Source: an uncultured Bacteroidales bacterium
GTDB lineage: Bacteria; Bacteroidota; Bacteroidia; Bacteroidales; Bacteroidaceae
NCBI GenBank assembly: GCA_902785075.1
Contig: CACZXN010000003.1
Location: 28,577-92,576 of the forward strand
DNA: 64,000 nt
Reading direction: 5' to 3'
Part shown: in pieces, positions 17,906 through 25,483 of the stretch
Layout: each line of letters begins with the position of its first letter
How positions within the stretch are numbered: position 1 is the stretch's first letter
Made by a program: the position numbers and the translations under genes
The notes under the pieces: generated by a model
What the model was told of the DNA's origin: nothing
The model's database searches: none
The model's input: only the letters and a program-made list of their open reading frames with translations

Positions 17906-18178
17906 TCAAAATAGGTCAGAATGTGTTCCAGTATCAACGAGAATCAATCGCAACTGATAGTCATCCTGCTCCCAAATCAGCAACCAATTTGGCTGAATGT
18001 GGCATTCCCAGCATCCTCTGTATTTAGCAGTCAATTTATGTGGGTGATATTCGGGAGGAAGCTTCCCTTTTTCCTGTAGAATATCCAATACCGTAGCAAA
18101 AGCTTGGACATCTAACCCTCTACGAACACATCGTTTCAGCGATTTCTTGAACTGGCCAGTGTATATAACTTCGTACAT
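17906..18178 (-). CDS. YafQ/RelE-type toxin
   Basis: 90 residues: MYEVIYTGQFKKSLKRCVRRG at the start, then LPPEYHPHKLTAKYRGCWECHIQPNWLLIW and the C-terminal GTHSDLF. These match the YafQ family of ribosome-dependent mRNA interferases of the RelE superfamily. His60, Trp65, His86 and the terminal Phe90 correspond to conserved positions. The residue before the Trp is Asn64, where most YafQ-type sequences have Asp (EPDWLL), which may lower or alter activity. It follows the antitoxin gene after 5 bases, the usual antitoxin-first order, with a terminator just downstream. Confidence 0.88.
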   Translation of the reverse strand: MYEVIYTGQFKKSLKRCVRRGLDVQAFATVLDILQEKGKLPPEYHPHKLTAKYRGCWECHIQPNWLLIWEQDDYQLRLILVDTGTHSDLF

Positions 18179-18183
18179 ATCGC

Positions 18184-18393
18184 TTAACCTAATATCTGAT
18201 TGATTAAATCGGTGGAGTTCTTAGCATGATACACATTGCCCTTGCGAATATCTTCCAATCCTTTTTCTATTCCACTTTTTCGCTGAATTTTAATTGACCA
18301 TCCCATCTTCTTCGAAATTGTGCGGAGAAAGCTCAAATCTACATCCGGTAAAGTTAGTTGAACGTTTTCTGTTGTTGTTGCTGTTGCTTGCAT
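18184..18393 (-). CDS. Antitoxin partner of the YafQ-type toxin
   Basis: 69 residues from MQATATTTENVQLTLPDVDL. The frame is open further upstream (to 18642), but that extension reads through a good promoter (18416-18447) and has an implausible composition, so ATG 18393 is chosen. The middle (LSFLRTISKKMGWSIKIQRK) is a short amphipathic region; the C-terminal part (SGIEKGLEDIRKGNVYHAKNS) resembles toxin-wrapping tails of small Bacteroidetes antitoxins. I cannot assign a specific antitoxin superfamily, and the call rests mainly on size and position. It probably represses its own promoter. Confidence 0.75.
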   Translation of the reverse strand: MQATATTTENVQLTLPDVDLSFLRTISKKMGWSIKIQRKSGIEKGLEDIRKGNVYHAKNSTDLINQILG

Positions 18394-18415
18394 AATTCTT
18401 TCTTTATTGACGCTG

Positions 18416-18447
18416 CAAATATACAACAATAATAAATATCTTCCAAA
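18416..18447 (-). promoter_or_regulatory. Promoter of the toxin-antitoxin unit
   Basis: Minus strand: TTTG 18444-18447, 20-base spacer, TATATTTG 18416-18423, then 22 bases to the antitoxin ATG. Confidence 0.65.
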
Positions 18448-18876
18448 TAAAATGGAGAAAAAGTATATTGTTATAAAAGTTAAAGGGTAAAGGTAAGAAC
18501 TTAAAGACCGTTTGTAGTTCAAAAAGTTCCAATAGTTCAAGGGCTTAAGAGTCAACCGTTTCTTAATCCTTTTTATTTGCAGAAAGCAAGGGAAAAATTT
18601 GCAGCCCTTAATGGTTACAAAAATTTCCCCTAAGGGTAACAAAATCAGCGCCTACTTGCCTTTCGAAAAAGGAGAGGAAAATAATCAACAATTATTCTTG
18701 ATGCAACTTACGAATTTATGAATTATAAACACACCATCCTCATCAGGCACATCAACAGCAAACGGCAGGCAATCCTCGTGATGTTGCTACACGAGAGAAA
18801 AGTAATCGTAAAATGAACAAAAATGCGCTTAAACCGAGCAAAGAACAAATAAATTTGATTTTTCAAGGTGTAGCAT
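18448..18876. other. Intergenic region, no gene recognised
   Basis: A+T-rich spacer between the toxin-antitoxin promoter and the rpe promoter. It contains only short, unsupported frames, for example a 32-codon plus-strand frame from 18718 ending in HERKVIVK. No hairpin with a U-run and no repeat array were seen. Confidence 0.4.
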
Positions 18877-18907
18877 TTTGTGCAAAGCGAATTATTTTGT
18901 ATCTTTG
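18877..18907 (+). promoter_or_regulatory. Promoter of the rpe-glmM operon
   Basis: TTTG at 18877-18880, 19-base spacer, TATCTTTG at 18900-18907. The rpe ATG follows 50 bases later. Confidence 0.7.
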
Positions 18908-18957
18908 CACCATAAATTACGAATTAGTTATAACTAACAGAATAATCATCAAACAGA

Positions 18958-19608
18958 ATGCTTGTTTCTCCATCACTGCTTGCAGCTGACTTCACATGTC
19001 TGAACAAAGAGATTGACATGATTAACCATAGCGAGGCTGACTGGCTTCACCTGGACATTATGGATGGTGTGTTTGTTCCAAATATCAGTTTTGGATTCTC
19101 TGTACTCGACGCCATTGCGCCTAAGTGCACAAAACCTCTCGATGTACACCTGATGATTGTTGAACCAGAGAAGTTCACCAAACGCCTTGCACAACTTGGT
19201 GCATCAATCATGAATGTTCATTATGAGGCATGTACACATCTCCACAGAGTGGTTCAACAGATTCACGATGCTGGGATGAAGGCTGCTGTGACTCTCAACC
19301 CTTCTACACCTGTCTGTATGCTTGAGGACATCATTAAGGATGTTGATATGGTGCTGCTCATGACAGTCAACCCTGGCTTTGGCGGACAGAAATTCATCGA
19401 ACACTCACTGGATAAGGTACGCATGCTCAAAGCTATGATAGAACGTACGGAATCGCATGCGTTGATAGAAGTTGATGGAGGCGTGAATGCCCATACAGCC
19501 CCTCTCCTTGCCCAAGCAGGAGTCGATGTGATGGTAGCAGGCAGCTATGTGTTTGGTGCAGATTGTCCAGAAGAAAGAATTAAAGAATTAAAGAACTTAA
19601 CAGTATGA
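18958..19608 (+). CDS. rpe: Ribulose-phosphate 3-epimerase
   Basis: 216 residues, full family length. It converts D-ribulose 5-phosphate to D-xylulose 5-phosphate in the pentose phosphate pathway. The TIM-barrel metal and catalytic motifs are intact: VSPSLLAADF, HLDIMDGVFVPNISFG, DVHLMIVEP, MTVNPGFGGQKF and EVDGGVN. Cytoplasmic. It is first in a three-gene unit with a DUF4827 lipoprotein (ATGA overlap) and glmM. The link to xylan use (pentose entry) is plausible but not specific. Confidence 0.97.
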   Translation: MLVSPSLLAADFTCLNKEIDMINHSEADWLHLDIMDGVFVPNISFGFSVLDAIAPKCTKPLDVHLMIVEPEKFTKRLAQLGASIMNVHYEACTHLHRVVQQIHDAGMKAAVTLNPSTPVCMLEDIIKDVDMVLLMTVNPGFGGQKFIEHSLDKVRMLKAMIERTESHALIEVDGGVNAHTAPLLAQAGVDVMVAGSYVFGADCPEERIKELKNLTV

Positions 19609-20255
19609 AACAAACGATATGGGCGTTCGTCACATTTTGTAGCCTTACAATGCTGTTCAGCTGCGATAATGGTGAAACTTATGCAGACAGAAAGGAACGC
19701 GAGAAGAACGCCATCAACAGGTTTATAAAAGAACACGATATCAAGGTAATATCTTATGACCAATTCCTTGCACAGGATTCTACAACCAACGTAGACGAGA
19801 ACGAATATGTATTGTTCAACGAAGATGGTATCTACATGCAGATAGAAGCCCGCGGAGAGGGGAAATCGATGATTGAGATGGCCAAAGAACAATCGACAGA
19901 CAGTACCATCAGCAAAACCATTCTGTGCCGTTTCTTCGAATACGACATCGAAAGCGGAGATACAATCACCACAAACAAGTACAGCTCAAGTATTGTGGAC
20001 AAGATGTTGGTAAAATACATTCATCGTAGCAGACGCTATCAGGCATCCTTTACAGAAGGAAGAATGGTGGAAAAATACAAAAGCTCGGTCGTTCCACAAG
20101 GATGGATTAAACCTCTCGACTTTATCCGCCTGACTCGCAATGCAGGAAAAATCGCTAAAATACACATCATTGTTCCTCACTCGTCTGGTACAGGTAATGC
20201 ATCAGGCTACGTTCTGCCCATGTACTACGAAATCAGTTATCAGTTGGGAATCTGA
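19605..20255 (+). CDS. DUF4827-family lipoprotein
   Basis: 216 residues. Its start overlaps the rpe stop (ATGA, 19605-19608), so translation is coupled. The signal TIWAFVTFCSLTMLFSC ends in a lipobox cysteine followed by DNGET. The body (REKNAINRFIKEHDIKVISYDQFLAQD..., ending PHSSGTGNASGYVLPMYYEISYQ) fits the DUF4827 pattern common next to rpe in Bacteroidales; the C-terminal part is reminiscent of FKBP-type isomerases. No enzymatic role is established. Likely periplasm-facing or outer-membrane anchored. Confidence 0.8.
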   Translation: MKQTIWAFVTFCSLTMLFSCDNGETYADRKEREKNAINRFIKEHDIKVISYDQFLAQDSTTNVDENEYVLFNEDGIYMQIEARGEGKSMIEMAKEQSTDSTISKTILCRFFEYDIESGDTITTNKYSSSIVDKMLVKYIHRSRRYQASFTEGRMVEKYKSSVVPQGWIKPLDFIRLTRNAGKIAKIHIIVPHSSGTGNASGYVLPMYYEISYQLGI

Positions 20256-20349
20256 TGTAAAAAAGGAAATCTGTAAGAATTACAGAAACAAATAGAGGAA
20301 ACCGTTCTTTACAAAACAGAGAAAAGACAAATTTAAAGATAATAATCAG

Positions 20350-21756
20350 ATGAGTTTAATAAAGTCAATTTCAGGCATCCGAGGCACAATCGGAGGCAAA
20401 GCCGGAGAAGGATTGAACCCTCTCGACATCGTAAAGTTCACATCTGCATACGCAACCCTTATTCGTCGCACAACCAAAAACACTAGCAACAAGATTGTCG
20501 TTGGTCGTGATGCACGTATTTCAGGAGAGATGGTGAAGAACGTAGTATGTGGAACACTTATGGGTATGGGATTTGATGTGGTCAACATTGGACTTGCATC
20601 CACTCCAACCACAGAGTTAGCTGTCACAATGGAAGGAGCATGTGGAGGTATTATCATCACTGCAAGCCACAATCCACGCCATTGGAATGCTCTCAAGCTC
20701 CTCAATCATCGAGGAGAATTCCTTAATGCTGCAGAAGGCAACGAAGTGCTTGCTATAGCCGCACAAGAAGACTTTGATTTTGCAGAAGTAGATCAACTAG
20801 GACATTATTGCGAAAATGACACATACAACCAACGTCATATTGATCTGGTCCTTAACTTACCGCTCGTGGATGTTGAAGCAATCAAGAACGCTCAATTCCG
20901 TGTAGCATTCGATGCTGTTAACTCTGTAGGAGGCATCATTCTCCCTATGCTTCTCAAGCAACTTGGAGTAGAAACCATTACCCCACTCTACGCAGAACCA
21001 ACAGGTGACTTCCAACACAATCCAGAACCTCTTGAGAAGAACTTAAGTGACATCATGAACCTGATGAAACGTGGTGAACACGATGTAGCTTTCGTTGTTG
21101 ACCCTGATGTTGACAGATTGGCTATGATATGTGAGGACGGACGCATGTATGGCGAGGAATATACACTTGTAACAGTTGCCGATTACGTACTGAGCCTCAC
21201 TCCAGGTAACACAGTAAGCAACCTGTCATCTACACGCGCCCTTCGAGATGTAACTCGTAAGTATGGAAAAGAATACAATGCTGCTGCAGTAGGCGAGGTA
21301 AATGTTGTAGCCAAAATGAAGGAAACCAACGCGATTATTGGAGGCGAAGGCAATGGTGGAGTCATCTATCCACAGGCTCACTATGGACGTGATGCGCTTG
21401 TAGGTATTGCACTCTTCCTCTCACATCTCGCTCATAAGGGCTGCACGGTCAGCGAATTGCGCAAACAATACCCAGAATATCAGATTGCCAAGAACCGCAT
21501 AGACCTTGACCCAACAACTGATGTTGATACCATCTTACTAAAGGTGAAAGAGATGTTCGCAACTGATCCAAACGTTCAAGTAAACGATATCGACGGAGTA
21601 AAACTCGACTTCCCAGACAAATGGGTGCACCTACGTAAGTCGAATACAGAACCAATCATCCGCGTCTACAGCGAAGCTGAAACAATTCAAGAAGCTGATG
21701 CATTGGGAAAGAAAATCATGGACATCGTTTACAATAGCGCTGCCAGCGCATCATAG
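20350..21756 (+). CDS. glmM: Phosphoglucosamine mutase-type phosphohexomutase
   Basis: 468 residues of the alpha-D-phosphohexomutase superfamily. Ser106 in TASHNP is the phosphoserine; DPDVDR is the metal-binding loop; GGEGNGG and the C-terminal KSNTEPIIRVYSE sugar/phosphate-binding loops are present. In Bacteroidales this class is assigned as GlmM (glucosamine-6-P to glucosamine-1-P for peptidoglycan and LPS), although phosphomannomutase activity cannot be excluded from sequence alone. Its last 28 bases overlap the 3' end of the convergent LytTR gene. Confidence 0.9.
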   Translation: MSLIKSISGIRGTIGGKAGEGLNPLDIVKFTSAYATLIRRTTKNTSNKIVVGRDARISGEMVKNVVCGTLMGMGFDVVNIGLASTPTTELAVTMEGACGGIIITASHNPRHWNALKLLNHRGEFLNAAEGNEVLAIAAQEDFDFAEVDQLGHYCENDTYNQRHIDLVLNLPLVDVEAIKNAQFRVAFDAVNSVGGIILPMLLKQLGVETITPLYAEPTGDFQHNPEPLEKNLSDIMNLMKRGEHDVAFVVDPDVDRLAMICEDGRMYGEEYTLVTVADYVLSLTPGNTVSNLSSTRALRDVTRKYGKEYNAAAVGEVNVVAKMKETNAIIGGEGNGGVIYPQAHYGRDALVGIALFLSHLAHKGCTVSELRKQYPEYQIAKNRIDLDPTTDVDTILLKVKEMFATDPNVQVNDIDGVKLDFPDKWVHLRKSNTEPIIRVYSEAETIQEADALGKKIMDIVYNSAASAS

Positions 21757-22529
21757 TATTTTTTGCTGACAGGTATATGTGGCTTGTCCACCGAATCCAA
21801 CTCCGCAAGGATATAACCATCTTTATCCTTGCGGAGTGATTTTACATGCTCCTTATTAATAATATATGAACGATGACAGCGTAATAATCCATAATGCTCA
21901 CACATTTCCTCAAGATTCTTCATACTATTACGCAGTACGTACGTCTTTTCCTTTTCCTTATCAATATATGTGATATTCACATAATTCTCTTCGGCAACAA
22001 TGTACAATACATTTTCAGCCTGAGCCACTAACTTCAAATTTCCATGTATATCAAGAAATCGCATTCTCGTCTTCATATCCACGTCTCTTACCTCAGGAGT
22101 TTTCTCAACTAGCTTCAACGATAGACCTATGATAACATACGGAAACACCATGATAAATGACAAACAGTACACAGAGCGTTCCAATACTTCCAAATAAGGA
22201 ACCGTCTGCAACATCAGCCACATGTACAATGTCATGAAATGCGATACGGCTACAACTTCCATGCAACACCAGAAGATATACCAACCTAATGAGAGTTGTA
22301 TATGTCCGCGTAGAAAGTATAAAATCATGCGTGTGATGAACAATGTAACCAACATAATACACGTAATCATCGTCAAGTTGAACGCATATAGACCCCGTCC
22401 TACATCAAGAAACTCATCTAACTCAAATGGACGATAGATTAATACAAACACTACGAACGAAAACGGAATCATCAGTGCATACAACAATTGCACATTAAAA
22501 CGATAGAATATATCTGATATTTTTGTCAT
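21729..22529 (-). CDS. Membrane-anchored LytTR-family transcriptional regulator
   Basis: 266 residues. The first about 145 residues contain four hydrophobic segments (LYALMIPFSFVVFVLIY, LTMITCIMLVTLFI, WYIFWCCMEVVAVSHF, SVYCLSFIMVFPYVIIG). The C-terminal about 100 residues are a LytTR DNA-binding domain (LYIVAEENYVNITYID, YVLRNSMKNLEEM, LLRCHRSYIINKEHVKSL, IPVSKKYY). There is no receiver domain, so any signal is probably sensed directly by the membrane part. It is divergent from the gene at 22705, and the intergenic region carries four direct repeats spaced 20-21 bp, the geometry used by LytTR proteins. Autoregulation is therefore likely. Its 3' end overlaps glmM convergently. Confidence 0.9.
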   Translation of the reverse strand: MTKISDIFYRFNVQLLYALMIPFSFVVFVLIYRPFELDEFLDVGRGLYAFNLTMITCIMLVTLFITRMILYFLRGHIQLSLGWYIFWCCMEVVAVSHFMTLYMWLMLQTVPYLEVLERSVYCLSFIMVFPYVIIGLSLKLVEKTPEVRDVDMKTRMRFLDIHGNLKLVAQAENVLYIVAEENYVNITYIDKEKEKTYVLRNSMKNLEEMCEHYGLLRCHRSYIINKEHVKSLRKDKDGYILAELDSVDKPHIPVSKKYYDALAALL

Positions 22530-22536
22530 AATTCAT

Positions 22537-22548
22537 CCCAAATTTGGG
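22537..22548. promoter_or_regulatory. Perfect 12-bp palindrome upstream of the LytTR gene
   Basis: CCCAAATTTGGG, 8 bases before the LytTR start codon in the untranslated leader. It could be a second operator or could hinder translation; no further evidence. Confidence 0.35.
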
Positions 22549-22549
22549 T

Positions 22550-22647
22550 GTGACGAATTTCCGAAACACCGATTTTCGTCACAAATATACAACTTTCGTC
22601 ACAAATAAATGCATTTCATCACAAAAATCAAACAATTCATCACTACT
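22550..22647. promoter_or_regulatory. Array of LytTR-type direct repeats between divergent genes
   Basis: TTCGTCACAAAT at 22575-22586 and again at 22595-22606 (identical), TTCATCACAAAA at 22615-22626 and TTCATCACTACT at 22636-22647: starts 20, 20 and 21 bp apart. An inverted copy GTGACGAA lies at 22550-22557. LytTR regulators typically bind pairs of direct repeats about two helical turns apart. The last repeat abuts the -33 box of the rightward promoter, and a candidate leftward -7 box (TATATTTG, 22582-22589) overlaps the first repeat. Confidence 0.7.
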
Positions 22648-22648
22648 T

Positions 22649-22681
22649 TTTGCATTTAGGAGTCTCTAATTGCTAACTTTG
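22649..22681 (+). promoter_or_regulatory. Promoter of the AMP-binding-like gene
   Basis: TTTG at 22649-22652, 21-base spacer, TAACTTTG at 22674-22681, 23 bases before the ATG at 22705. Confidence 0.7.
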
Positions 22682-22704
22682 CACTCGAAAACTTAACAAC
22701 ACGC

Positions 22705-23622
22705 ATGAAACGAATAAAACCATTAATCGACTACGAAACGGCCAGTATCGCTCTCACCAATTATTGCAAGGGACGCGATATCTCTTACAATGATCTTGCC
22801 GTAGGAATCACAAACATTCACAATGTTCTCTATACACATGGAGTCAACAAGAATGACCATGTCGCCATCACGAACGAGGAAACAGAGATATGGGCCATTA
22901 AATTGGCAGCTATCGTTACTTACGGAGCGGTTGCCGTTATTATTCCGAACAAAGCGAGCAATACGGATAAGGAATATATATATAATGTGTCCTCTCCTGT
23001 TATTTGTCTTGACGAGTACGACAACATTGACAAACTACTACTCCCGTCTAACTGTCGACCTAGCAGAATAGACATAACGAAGTTCTCACTCCACGATGAC
23101 ATTATCATCGATTTTCGTCGTGATCGTTTCGGGAAACTGCATGCAGAAACCACAAAAGTTTATGAGTTCATGCAACTGGCAGAAACTATCAAGACACGTT
23201 ACAGCAGTCTTCGTCATTCACGCATACCACTGATGCTCGTTGCCAACCAAAAGAGTGTAGATGCCAAGGAAGTTCTAGCAGCACTCTCCATTGGCGCCCA
23301 CATAGCTATGGCTGGCAGCCACCCATCATCGGGAACCCTTCTAAAGTGCTTAAAGCACTATCGCCCTCATTTCGTTTATTTAGATACTAGTACAGCTGAA
23401 CGTCTCATAAGAGAACGCGTGTTGCCCATGCTCCATAATCCAACGATTCCAACACACATGATGAGTTCGATTGCCAGACGCAATCTTTTGAAACAGGCAC
23501 GTAAACGAATGATGTTCGCTTTAGGGGGATGTATTTTAATGGTTAGCGTCACTGGAGGAAGATTCAGTCCTGACATAGAAACTTTCTTGCAACGTATAGA
23601 TTTCCCATACCAAATCATTTGA
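22705..23622 (+). CDS. Truncated AMP-binding (acyl-CoA synthetase-like) protein, probable pseudoenzyme
   Basis: 305 residues. Resemblance to adenylate-forming enzymes is in the N-terminal region: ISYNDLAVGITNIHNVLYTHGVNKNDHVAI, EIWAIKLAAIVTYGAVAVIIP, a later block (LAALSIGAHIAMAG, LKHYRPHFVYLDTSTAERLI) and MMFALGGCILMVSVTGGRFSPDIETFL, as in FadD-type ligases. The phosphate-binding TSGTTGxPKG loop is absent, and the protein stops where the GYGxTE motif and C-terminal lid would begin. Catalysis is therefore unlikely; a binding or regulatory role is possible. No signal peptide. It has a strong promoter adjoining the LytTR repeats and a small DUF4298 gene 16 bases downstream. Family similarity is by eye and remote. 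Confidence 0.6.
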   Translation: MKRIKPLIDYETASIALTNYCKGRDISYNDLAVGITNIHNVLYTHGVNKNDHVAITNEETEIWAIKLAAIVTYGAVAVIIPNKASNTDKEYIYNVSSPVICLDEYDNIDKLLLPSNCRPSRIDITKFSLHDDIIIDFRRDRFGKLHAETTKVYEFMQLAETIKTRYSSLRHSRIPLMLVANQKSVDAKEVLAALSIGAHIAMAGSHPSSGTLLKCLKHYRPHFVYLDTSTAERLIRERVLPMLHNPTIPTHMMSSIARRNLLKQARKRMMFALGGCILMVSVTGGRFSPDIETFLQRIDFPYQII

Positions 23623-23638
23623 AAACATCAATCACAGA

Positions 23639-23929
23639 ATGCGAAAACGTAAAGGAAATACGCAACAGATACAACGGATTGCCAAATACGAAGAGATGAT
23701 GCAAGAAGCAGAGCGATTGATAAATCTGCACATAACATCGGAAGAGGCGTATGCTAAACTGCATTCCTTAATCCAAGAGTTAGAAACTTACTACAGAAGT
23801 GACGAATGGAAACAAGACTTTGCAGACGATGAAGCAGGAAGACTACCGAAACAGTTGAAACGAGGCGTTTTATCTGAAGACGGCATCTATAATCTGCTCG
23901 AAAGATTTGCTGCTGAAGAGAGAGAATAG
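23639..23929 (+). CDS. DUF4298-family small protein
   Basis: 96 residues, highly charged and helical: QQIQRIAKYEEMMQEAERLI, then LETYYRSDEWKQDFADDEAGRLPKQLKRGVLSEDGIYNLLERF. The motif YYxSxEWxxDFxxDEAGxLPxxLKRGVLSEDGIYxLL is the DUF4298 signature. Function unknown; cytoplasmic. It follows the AMP-binding-like gene by 16 bases and is presumably co-expressed under LytTR control. A terminator lies about 50 bases downstream. Confidence 0.85.
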   Translation: MRKRKGNTQQIQRIAKYEEMMQEAERLINLHITSEEAYAKLHSLIQELETYYRSDEWKQDFADDEAGRLPKQLKRGVLSEDGIYNLLERFAAEERE

Positions 23930-23981
23930 ACAAACAACGAACCCACAATAAATTCACTGATTGCTTTATGCATTGAACGAA

Positions 23982-24016
23982 ACAGCACTGGTATACACAC
24001 TGGTGCTGTCATTTTT
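23982..24016 (+). terminator. Probable terminator after the DUF4298 gene
   Basis: ACAGCAC (23982-23988) pairs with GTGCTGT (24003-24009) across a 14-base loop and is followed by CATTTTT. A second short inverted repeat (CCGCTT/AAGCGG) follows. Confidence 0.6.
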
Positions 24017-24114
24017 CCGCTTCAAAAACACTGGAAAAAGCGGGTGAGTCGTATTTTCATCAACAAAGAAAGTACTTTTTTGCATTTTTTTTTCTTGGTT
24101 TCGTAAAAAAGTAG

Positions 24115-24122
24115 TAACTTTG
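24115..24122 (+). promoter_or_regulatory. -7 box upstream of the TPR protein
   Basis: TAACTTTG, about 97 bases before the ATG. The -33 region is not well conserved. Confidence 0.5.
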
Positions 24123-24219
24123 CATGCTTTATTGGCAATCTATGATGCTAAATTAATCCAAGCATTAAGAGTTAAACAAATTAAGAAGATTCAAAACAAT
24201 AATAAAAATAACACAGAAA

Positions 24220-24897
24220 ATGGCAAAAAACAAAAAAGCATCGAACGACGTTATCGGACTCGATGTACAATTGAGTAAGTCAGAGGCTTTTATTGAAAAG
24301 CACCTCAAGTTAATTCTTGCAATCCTTGCAGTGATTATCATCGTGGTATCAGGTATTTTCCTTTATCGTCACTACAAGGCCAACCAAACCGCAGAAGCAA
24401 ACGAAGCTATTGCAGCAAGTCAGAATGCATTCGGAATGGAGCAGTATGAGCAAGCATTGAACGGTGATGGTGTTCAAGAGAAAGGTTTCTTGAAGATTAT
24501 CGACGAATATAGCGGAACCTCTACTGCGAATTTAGCAAAAGCATACGCTGGTTTGTGCTATGTCAGCTTGGATCGTTTGGATGAAGCTATTAAAATGCTG
24601 GAGTCGTTCGACCCACAGGATGATCAGATGATTTCACCGAGTGCTATTGCAGCACTTGGCAACTGCTATGTAAAGAAGGGTGACAACCAAAAGGGAGCTG
24701 AAACACTCGTAAAAGCAGCTAAGAAAGCAAACAACGATGCAGTAAGCCCAGTATTCCTTTTACAAGCCGGTGAAGTGTACGAAGAATTAGGCAACACGGA
24801 CAAGGCTTTAGAGCTCTACAAAGAAATTAAGGACAAATACTTCCGCTCTCCACTTAGTGCAGAGATGGATAAGTACATCGAAAGAGTAAGTAAATAA
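24220..24897 (+). CDS. TPR-repeat inner-membrane protein (YfgM-like)
   Basis: 225 residues. A lysine-rich cytoplasmic start ([10 protein letters not shown]), one transmembrane helix at about 31-50 ([22 protein letters not shown]), then a periplasmic TPR region ([71 protein letters not shown]). The topology matches YfgM/ancillary SecYEG-type proteins, common in Bacteroidetes upstream of ribH. Likely a scaffold for envelope protein complexes. The 94-base gap before ribH has a weak hairpin (GGAGT/ACTCC at 24924-24942) and no clear new promoter. Confidence 0.85.
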   Translation: MAKNKKASNDVIGLDVQLSKSEAFIEKHLKLILAILAVIIIVVSGIFLYRHYKANQTAEANEAIAASQNAFGMEQYEQALNGDGVQEKGFLKIIDEYSGTSTANLAKAYAGLCYVSLDRLDEAIKMLESFDPQDDQMISPSAIAALGNCYVKKGDNQKGAETLVKAAKKANNDAVSPVFLLQAGEVYEELGNTDKALELYKEIKDKYFRSPLSAEMDKYIERVSK

Positions 24898-24991
24898 GAG
24901 GGGCAATAAGTTCTGTAATTGCAGGAGTTTAGACTACACTCCCAATTGGATCTCCCTTTTATTCCTTTTTAACTCTTCAATAAAAACAAAT

Positions 24992-25483
24992 ATGGCTACT
25001 AAAAACCATAATCTTTCTGACTACGATATCAACAGTGTTCCTAATGCAAAGGACATGAAAGTTGGTATCGTAGTTAGCGAATGGAACGACAACATCACTG
25101 GTGCCCTACTTGAAGGAGCAAAAAAGACATTGATGAAACATGGTGTAGCAGAAAGCAACATCAAGGTGGAAACAGTGCCAGGTAGTTTTGAGTTGGTAAT
25201 GGGTGCCCAACTTATGGTAAAATCAGATGTTGATGCCGTCATCGCTATCGGATGCGTGATTCGTGGTGACACTCCACACTTCGACTATATCTGTGAAGGT
25301 ACGACTTACGGACTTGCCCGATTGAATGCCACACAATCCAAACCCGTCATCTATGGCCTCATCACCACCAACGACATGCAACAAGCATTGGATCGCTGTG
25401 GAGGCAAGATGGGTAACAAGGGTGATGAATGTGCCGTCGCAGCAATTAAAATGGTTGCCTTATCAAGAAGGTTAAGCAAATAA
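24992..25483 (+). CDS. ribH: 6,7-dimethyl-8-ribityllumazine synthase
   Basis: 163 residues. It catalyses the penultimate step of riboflavin synthesis, condensing the ribityl-aminopyrimidine with 3,4-dihydroxy-2-butanone 4-phosphate. Visible motifs: [40 protein letters not shown] (catalytic His) and [27 protein letters not shown]. It forms an icosahedral or pentameric assembly in the family. The 3' end overlaps the apparent N-terminus of the following tamB frame by about 20 bases. No FMN riboswitch was seen upstream. Confidence 0.97.
   Translation: MATKNHNLSDYDINSVPNAKDMKVGIVVSEWNDNITGALLEGAKKTLMKHGVAESNIKVETVPGSFELVMGAQLMVKSDVDAVIAIGCVIRGDTPHFDYICEGTTYGLARLNATQSKPVIYGLITTNDMQQALDRCGGKMGNKGDECAVAAIKMVALSRRLSK

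Noticed and set aside
18184..18642. 152-residue version of the antitoxin
   Set aside because: The extension covers a consensus promoter and has non-protein-like composition.
18718..18816. 32-residue plus-strand frame ending HERKVIVK, reminiscent of a T9SS tail
   Set aside because: Too short, no promoter or signal peptide, and no supporting neighbour.
24898..24991. FMN riboswitch before ribH
   Set aside because: The spacer is too short and lacks the conserved RFN element sequences; only a weak 5-bp hairpin is present.
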